From a virus, in the IMG/VR virus record IMGVR_UViG_3300030382_002302, positions 1-20,303 of that record: a stretch of DNA of 20,303 nucleotides; one strand, 5' to 3'. Both the position numbers and the translations under genes were made by a program. Below, one piece after another: positions 16,237 through 20,303 of this stretch. Under the pieces are notes generated by a model. The model did not search any database. It was not told the DNA's origin and saw only the letters and a program-made list of their open reading frames with translations. Within the stretch, counting starts at the first letter, position 1. Each line of letters begins with the position of its first letter.

Positions 16237-16263
16237 AGTTTAAGTTGGGTGTCCAACTGTCAA
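16237..16263 (-). promoter_or_regulatory. Possible sigma70-like promoter ahead of the capsid gene
   Basis: On the minus strand a perfect TTGACA (16263-16258) is followed after 15 nt by TAAACT (16242-16237), four of six matches to TATAAT. The spacer is 2 nt shorter than the optimum. The expected start point would fall almost on the ribosome site, giving a very short leader. It is therefore tentative. Confidence 0.3.
16243..16258. repeat. Perfect inverted repeat AGTTGG-gtgt-CCAACT
   Basis: Six-base arms and a 4-nt loop. It fills the spacer between the two promoter-like boxes and shares its end base with the -35 box. It could be an operator-like site or an RNA hairpin. Confidence 0.6.
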
Positions 16264-16302
16264 AGGGAGTTGCCCATTCCTGGACTCCGAACCCTTCCTA
16301 CA

Positions 16303-16329
16303 GGGAGGTCGCTAAAGCGATTGTCTCCC
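16303..16329 (-). repeat. Two-part hairpin downstream of the scaffold gene
   Basis: GGGAG pairs with CTCCC on the outside and TCGC with GCGA on the inside, around a 4-nt loop and with a small internal loop. It lies 34 nt after the scaffold stop. It could protect or process mRNA; no T-tract follows. Confidence 0.5.
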
Positions 16330-16362
16330 GAAAGGTTTCACATGGACTTCAAGTGCTTCCGA

Positions 16363-17163
16363 TTATTCGTTTGCACTTTGGAACAATCGTGACATCTGCT
16401 TCACTGCAGAATCATGATTTGGATGTTCCTTGTTTAAATACGCTTCATTAAAGTCTTTGTCTCCAAATTTCTCATCAATCTTCTGCTGTGCATTGACTGG
16501 TGAGAGTTGAGTTGGTGAGTCTGTGCCCACTAACAATTGATGTTCAGCAAAACTTTTGCCTATGTTAGACATCATTTTGATGATTTCAGGATGATCTCCA
16601 ATCCTTGTATCTTCTACAAACTGAAGAAGTTCAGGAGTTGCGAACTGTCCAAAAGCACGACGAGCAAATTCCATATTCTTGTCATACTCTTTTCCAGGCC
16701 ATTCCTTCATCAAGGCTTGTTGGCCTTCCATTTCCAGTTGTTCCATATGCTGTTGCTGCATCTTAGAGTTTTGTTGTTGTTCCTGTGAAGAAATTTCCAA
16801 CAATTTCTCTGCCTGATTCTGAGTCAGACCCAACTGGTGTGCTTTGCCTCTGAATTCATCAAACTGTCCTGGCTGATTTTCATAATCATCAAAACTGTAG
16901 CCTGATGGTTCTTCTGGCCTTCCTAGTGCCTGATATACTCCATCCCAAGATTCTCCTGCATTAGGGACTTGGACAAAGTTTTCAGGCGGTGCTCCCATCT
17001 TTCGTACAAGATGGACATAGCTTTGAGCCAACTTATCGACAGAATCGAAGTTACGAAGGCTCGGTTCATCAGCTAAATCTCCAGGGAGACTGGTTGAATC
17101 AAAGGATGGTGAATTATCCGCTGGTACTTCATTCGCAACGGGTTCACTGGTCGGTTCTTCCAT
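16363..17163 (-). CDS. Scaffolding protein, 266 aa
   Basis: Directs assembly of the capsid shell and is normally lost before DNA packaging. The layout is typical: an acidic, disordered N-terminus (first 35 residues rich in Glu, Pro, Ser), then FDSVDKLAQSYVHLVRKMG (about 39-57), a step VYQALGRPEEPSGYSF (about 76-91), and a helical Gln/Glu/Met-rich core (about 115-150, SSQEQQQNSKMQQQHMEQLE). The C-terminus is charged, as expected for capsid contact. The pattern F-S-x-x-x-LA-x-x-Y followed by Y-x-x-LGRPE is common in podovirus scaffolds. ATG 17163 lies 20 nt inside the end of the Bbp19-like gene; AGAAG is the only, weak, ribosome site. Position between portal and capsid supports the call. Confidence 0.85.
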   Translation of the reverse strand: MEEPTSEPVANEVPADNSPSFDSTSLPGDLADEPSLRNFDSVDKLAQSYVHLVRKMGAPPENFVQVPNAGESWDGVYQALGRPEEPSGYSFDDYENQPGQFDEFRGKAHQLGLTQNQAEKLLEISSQEQQQNSKMQQQHMEQLEMEGQQALMKEWPGKEYDKNMEFARRAFGQFATPELLQFVEDTRIGDHPEIIKMMSNIGKSFAEHQLLVGTDSPTQLSPVNAQQKIDEKFGDKDFNEAYLNKEHPNHDSAVKQMSRLFQSANE

Positions 17164-17407
17164 ATTCAGCTTCTAGTTTTTTGATATGTTGCATAACCTC
17201 CTGTGGGGAAGATCCTGCAAGCTGCATTAAACTCATTACAACAGATCGTGCACCTTCCTTAAAGGCAGAAAGATGAGAATCACCTTCCACGAAGGTTGTA
17301 CTGAGTATTTTATAGTTCCTGCTTAGATCAGCTAATACCTCCTTACCAGCAGGACTGTTAAAAAGCTCATAATATAAAGTTCTTCTACGTTCCTCTTTTT
17401 TAAACAT
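17144..17407 (-). CDS. Bbp19-like small protein, 87 aa
   Basis: Resembles the Bbp19 family, small proteins encoded next to the portal and scaffold genes in BPP-1-like podoviruses. The visible pattern is LFNSPAGKEVLADL (about residues 15-28), a variable middle, then SAFKEGARSVVMSLMQL (about 47-63), matching the family's F-x-S/T-P-x-G-x-x-VL-x-DL and aF-x-EG-x-R-x-V signature. The family's molecular role is not well known; it is assumed to act in head assembly. I place the start at ATG 17407, which overlaps the portal stop as TGATG, rather than at the adjacent TTG 17410. The end overlaps the scaffold start by 20 nt. The residual uncertainty is only the function. Confidence 0.72.
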   Translation of the reverse strand: MFKKEERRRTLYYELFNSPAGKEVLADLSRNYKILSTTFVEGDSHLSAFKEGARSVVMSLMQLAGSSPQEVMQHIKKLEAEYGRTDQ

Positions 17408-19056
17408 CAATTAACTCTTCTCTTTGCTTCCGCATCAGCAACATTTTTATCAACTTCAGATGCCATCTGTCCTGCAAGCATCTGTTGTTCTGCCATTTGT
17501 TGTTGTTGCCGTGCTTCCATAATCTGTTGCATTTCCTCATTCGTTCTAATTGCAGATGCAGGAGCACGTAGGATTTCTGCACCCAATTCAGTAATTCTAC
17601 TAATATTGAGTCTTTCAATTGCCATAGGATCAATCTGTGCCAAAGGCATAATGAATTGCATCAATTGTGAAACTGCATTGAGTTCTACTGATCTCATTGA
17701 AACTGATACAGGATTCACATATTCCACCATGAAATCAACCTCCATCATTTCTTCAGGAGGAGGTGGCAGCATCCCAGATCTCATCATCAGCATGAAGGTA
17801 CGTTCAATAAGAGGAGAAAGAAACTCTGCTTCTTGTCTGGCAACAATAGGACCAAGGATAATCAAACGATCCCTTTGTCTCATTGCAATCTCTGTTGCAG
17901 TAAATCGGAGTACATCACCATCACTTGCAGTAGGTCCAGGTAATTCCATCAAGTCCAAATAGAAGGCTTTATCGATAGCTTCTCTGACTTGACCCATCTT
18001 TGCATCTGCATATCTAGGTTCTCCAGTAGGGATCTGACCTATCATATCCTGAGAGGTGAACCCTGCACGGTGAAAGTTGAGTGCCCCAGCATAGGTTTTT
18101 AAGGGTGTTATAAACCCATCATCAGGCAGGGTCAACGCAGGGTCCACCTGCTTCTGAAGACCTTTGAGGTAGGTTTTCTCCATTTCATTGAGCATTCGGA
18201 TATCAGGAAGTGCATCTCCTCCTGGACCTCTCCCATATATTTCCAATGCATTTCTTGACCATCTGCTACATGTGTATGGGAATTGGTCATATCCTCCAAC
18301 ACCAAGGATCTTCTTTTCTTCTTTAAGGATGTGAAGAGAAACCCAAGGTTTTTCAACTGTTTGCAATGCACTAGGTTTAAGAGAATGCCATGGTTTTACA
18401 ACATGGAAACACTCAAAAGTTTCATAGGGTTTTCCAGATTCCATGCTTTTGAGAACCTTCTCTGAAAGCTGTTCTGGAGGAAACTGTTCTATAAGTGCTT
18501 TTGCAGTCTGTTTATGATGCCTGAATACTGTGTCAATTCGTCCTAGATTATTAGTTGCAAGAAGACAATCAGACAGAGGGAAGTTCCTGTACATTGGACC
18601 TTCTCCTGGAACATCCTCTATAAACATAATGGCAGTCCCAAATGCACCTAAGTCTGCATAGTACTCATACACTGCAGGATGGAAGTTGCATTGCGGACGA
18701 GACAGAAACATCTGAATCTGTTTTGTAGTCTCTTCTAACCACAGATTGACATCTCTGTTCTGTTCTAAGGCACGTACTCTAGGTTTTAGAATAAACCAAG
18801 GTGCTGCTGCAGGAGTAAGGATATTATGCATACCTGCTGCAAATCGTGATAATGCACGTACTGGAGTAGAATCAAAGATCTTCTGTCTTCGTTCATTTCC
18901 AGGATTACGGTCTTTATTATGGAAATCTGCTCGTCTTGGAATAACCATTTCAGCAATCTGATTCCATTGACCTTCCCATGCAGATCGGTTGGACTTCAGA
19001 TATTCGTATTCCTGAATAATATCAGATGCAGGATTATCTTGATCTTCGTAAGCCAT
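17407..19056 (-). CDS. Portal (head-to-tail connector) protein, 549 aa
   Basis: Ring at the capsid vertex through which DNA is packaged and ejected. It follows the podovirus head-tail connector family (Pfam Head-tail_con). Residues 24-41 hold RSAWEGQWNQIAEMVIPRR; 59-88 hold KIFDSTPVRALSRFAAGM, then NILTPAAAPWF; about 355-380 hold RYADAKMGQVREAIDKAF. The barrel-adjacent helix pattern FTATEIAMRQRDRL, then LGPIVARQEAEFLSPLIERTF, then RSGMLPPPP follows. The C-terminal tail is Gln/Met-rich (ARQQQQMAEQQMLAGQM), as is common in portal proteins. Length is near T7 gp8 (536 aa). ATG 19056 begins 2 nt after the TAG stop of the preceding gene; the stop overlaps the next start as TGATG. The terminase genes are not in this window. 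Confidence 0.93.
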   Translation of the reverse strand: MAYEDQDNPASDIIQEYEYLKSNRSAWEGQWNQIAEMVIPRRADFHNKDRNPGNERRQKIFDSTPVRALSRFAAGMHNILTPAAAPWFILKPRVRALEQNRDVNLWLEETTKQIQMFLSRPQCNFHPAVYEYYADLGAFGTAIMFIEDVPGEGPMYRNFPLSDCLLATNNLGRIDTVFRHHKQTAKALIEQFPPEQLSEKVLKSMESGKPYETFECFHVVKPWHSLKPSALQTVEKPWVSLHILKEEKKILGVGGYDQFPYTCSRWSRNALEIYGRGPGGDALPDIRMLNEMEKTYLKGLQKQVDPALTLPDDGFITPLKTYAGALNFHRAGFTSQDMIGQIPTGEPRYADAKMGQVREAIDKAFYLDLMELPGPTASDGDVLRFTATEIAMRQRDRLIILGPIVARQEAEFLSPLIERTFMLMMRSGMLPPPPEEMMEVDFMVEYVNPVSVSMRSVELNAVSQLMQFIMPLAQIDPMAIERLNISRITELGAEILRAPASAIRTNEEMQQIMEARQQQQMAEQQMLAGQMASEVDKNVADAEAKRRVN

Positions 19057-19058
19057 GA

Positions 19059-19529
19059 CTAACCTATTCTCCGTGCATTGATTTTAGATGCAGACTGTCC
19101 TATTGTCAGCATGGTTTTCCTCCGTCCTCCTGAAAGCGGATTCATCATATCTTGTCGAATATTAGTTCCTGGTAAAGCTTGTTCTTGCAATGCAGCATTT
19201 GACATGTCCCCTCCAACCATGGGTTGTGCTGTAGTTGGAACTGGTGTGTTTTCAACATATTCGATTTCTGCATCAAGATCATCTGTGTTATCTCCAGTAG
19301 GGAATAAAGAATCTTGTATTGCTTCGAATGTTTTGTCTACATCTGAACCTTGGTATAGGTTGTCAAGTGTTTCAAGAGGTTTTTCAGCAAATGTTTGCAG
19401 ATCGGAACCGCCCCAGACATCTTCTCCTTGAATTGCTGCCTGAGTAACTCTGGCGGGTTCTGTTACTACTTTTTGGACTACTTTCTTAGCTTCTTGTACA
19501 GGACCACCTCCACCTCCACCCATACTCAT
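19059..19529 (-). CDS. Hypothetical glycine-rich-start protein upstream of portal, 156 aa
   Basis: I do not recognise a family. The N-terminus is MSMGGGGGGP, followed by a short helix (VQEAKKVVQKVV) and an acidic, low-complexity middle (Asp/Glu-rich, about 50-100). The C-terminus is basic: GGRRKTMLTIGQSASKINAR (about residues 134-153). That tail closely resembles the tail of the incomplete gene at the right edge (GRSSTLMTRGL, then INARNTA). The G-R-x-x-T-[ML]-x-T-x-G pattern recalls tails of small podovirus proteins encoded near the portal gene, so a packaging or head-completion role is possible but only by context. ATG 19529 overlaps the preceding stop as ATGA and has a strong AAGGAGG ribosome site 4 nt upstream. 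A second ATG two codons later could be used. Confidence 0.6.
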   Translation of the reverse strand: MSMGGGGGGPVQEAKKVVQKVVTEPARVTQAAIQGEDVWGGSDLQTFAEKPLETLDNLYQGSDVDKTFEAIQDSLFPTGDNTDDLDAEIEYVENTPVPTTAQPMVGGDMSNAALQEQALPGTNIRQDMMNPLSGGRRKTMLTIGQSASKINARRIG

Positions 19530-20005
19530 GCTGCCTCCTTCATAGGCAAATAAAAGAAATACCGTGTAATTGCTCCATCCCAGTCCTCTTTGACTTTCTT
19601 GGCAAAGTAGTCGAGATCAGTATATCCGCAAATGCCTTCACAATCGTTCATTTTAGCATATTCTTTAAGACCATTTTCACCTTCTTGGTATGCCTTAACC
19701 ATATCGTTAGTATCGACATCACCGACTTTAGTAGCACTGAACCATAACAGAGTTTTACGTCCTGTAAACTCACAATACTGGATTTGTGTCAAAACGACAT
19801 AATTAAGTCCATCTTCTTCTACCACCCATAATTGCATTGATGAGTTAAAGGGGTTTGTTAATTTTTTATATATATGCCCAAGAACCTTCTTATCCGAGTC
19901 AAACATTGCTTTACTACCAACAGATGCATTGATTGCTTCTGAAATAGCACCTTCATATTCTTCCCAGTTGAATTGGATCTCTTCCTGATCCAGCATTCTA
20001 AACAT
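19526..20005 (-). CDS. Hypothetical protein, weakly GNAT-like, 159 aa
   Basis: Small soluble protein without signal or membrane helix. After an N-terminal helical region (about 1-50), paired strands appear (MQLWVVEEDGLNYVVLTQIQ, about 57-76, and KTLLWFSATKV, about 84-94). A helix follows (EGENGLKEYAKMNDCEGICG, about 107-127), and a last aromatic strand (AITRYFFYLPM). This order is like the small GNAT-related proteins found near portal genes in several phages, in which a cysteine or glycine near the helix-strand turn is followed by a short C-terminal strand. I cannot identify an acetyl-CoA loop with certainty. ATG 20005 overlaps the preceding stop as TAATG; the stop makes ATGA with the next gene. 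The function is unknown; acetyltransferase is a weak hypothesis. Confidence 0.45.
   Translation of the reverse strand: MFRMLDQEEIQFNWEEYEGAISEAINASVGSKAMFDSDKKVLGHIYKKLTNPFNSSMQLWVVEEDGLNYVVLTQIQYCEFTGRKTLLWFSATKVGDVDTNDMVKAYQEGENGLKEYAKMNDCEGICGYTDLDYFAKKVKEDWDGAITRYFFYLPMKEAA
19534..19540 (-). promoter_or_regulatory. Strong ribosome binding site of the 156-aa gene
   Basis: AAGGAGG on the minus strand, 4 nt before ATG 19529 and inside the end of the 159-aa gene. Confidence 0.75.
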
Positions 20006-20303
20006 TATGCTGTATTACGAGCATTTATTTGTTTCTTAGATAATCCTCTTGTCATAAGAGTACTAGACCGACCATCACGGTTTTGGTTCTGTTGTCTGAT
20101 CCAACCTCCTGGAGCTTGTTGGCTGATGTCTCCATACCTTCCAAAGTTAGATCCAGTACCTGCAATCTGGGTTTTTAGTAAGGTATCACCTGGACTTTTG
20201 TTAGAAGTAGAGCGTTTGGGATTTCTTTTCCAACCATAAATATCATCTTGACCTAGTTGACCCTTTATTGCTCCTTCTAGACCTAATATAAGTCCAGCAC
20301 CCC
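20005..20303 (-). CDS. Hypothetical protein, C-terminal part only (start beyond right edge)
   Basis: Open from the right edge to TAA at 20007-20005, giving about 98 residues by hand translation. The readable part begins GAGLILGLEGAIKGQLGQDD and continues through a basic, Gly/Gln/Asn-rich, low-complexity stretch (GWKRNPKRSTSNKS, NFGRYGDISQQAPGGW). It ends in GRSSTLMTRGLSKKQINAR. The tail is like that of the 156-aa protein two genes downstream. I recognise no family; being upstream of the portal fits a head-assembly or packaging accessory. The stop overlaps the next gene as TAATG. Confidence 0.55.
   Translation of the reverse strand, partial: GAGLILGLEGAIKGQLGQDDIYGWKRNPKRSTSNKSPGDTLLKTQIAGTGSNFGRYGDISQQAPGGWIRQQNQNRDGRSSTLMTRGLSKKQINARNTA

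Larger units (their letters stand above)
16220..16362 (-). other. 143-nt non-coding structured leader between scaffold and capsid genes
   Basis: The only gap above 20 nt in the window. No open reading frame with a start exists on the minus strand. It contains a hairpin (16303-16329), a second imperfect pairing of GGAGT 16266-16270 with ACTCC 16284-16288, an inverted repeat (16243-16258) and a promoter-like pair of boxes. No T-run follows the hairpins, so a Rho-independent terminator is not supported. Confidence 0.6.

Noticed and set aside
16303-16329. Rho-independent terminator after the scaffold gene
   Set aside because: The stem is interrupted and no T-tract follows on the minus strand.
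17606-17962. Plus-strand open frame of 118 aa within the portal gene
   Set aside because: Opposite the conserved portal C-terminal region; no ribosome site and no domain pattern.
1-20303. tRNA genes, insertion sequences, integrase or attachment sites
   Set aside because: None seen: coding density is nearly complete, there are no transposase-like frames, and the only gap is 143 nt.

Overview
The window is a late structural (morphogenesis) block of a tailed, podovirus-type bacteriophage. Every convincing gene lies on the minus strand and is read from right to left (high to low coordinates). The gene order is the T7-type virion order: portal, scaffold, major capsid, tail tube A, tail tube B, internal (ejection) proteins, tail fiber. 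The DNA is visibly A+T-rich, and several protein features (seven SAK-W/Y-A motifs in the fiber, glycine-rich tail-tube inserts) are of the kind seen in marine podoviruses. A marine or other environmental podovirus or prophage is likely, but the host cannot be named from this window.

Right part (20303-16363): the 3' end of an unknown protein, a 159-aa protein with a weak GNAT-like look, a 156-aa glycine-rich unknown, the portal (549 aa), a Bbp19-like 87-aa protein and the scaffold (266 aa). Middle (16362-14144): a 143-nt structured gap, the only real gap in the window, then the major capsid protein (309 aa), a 167-aa beta-rich candidate cement protein and tail tubular protein A (205 aa). Left-centre (14144-1474): a greatly enlarged tail tubular protein B (1095 aa), a gp14-like core protein (187 aa), a 1210-aa gp15-position protein ending in a staphylococcal-nuclease (SNase) domain, an unrecognised 510-aa protein, and a 361-aa plus 862-aa pair that together look like a gp16-type ejection protein split into two genes. 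Left edge (1477-2): the first 492 codons of the tail fiber, whose distal end lies outside.

The genes form a compact late operon. Most junctions overlap as ATGA, TAATG or TGATG, which points to translational coupling and balanced production of virion parts. Portal, scaffold, Bbp19-like, capsid and cement proteins would build the head; tail tubes A and B and the fiber the short tail; and the gp14-like, 1210-, 510-, 361- and 862-aa proteins are candidates for the internal core ejected into the host at infection.

Most notable are the nuclease domain fused to an internal virion protein, the split gp16-like protein, the two repeat-built inserts in tail tube B, the exact 5x7-residue repeat in the fiber kept by synonymous codon choice, and a promoter-like, palindrome-containing leader in front of the capsid gene. 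All family assignments were made by eye from sequence patterns; no database search was run.
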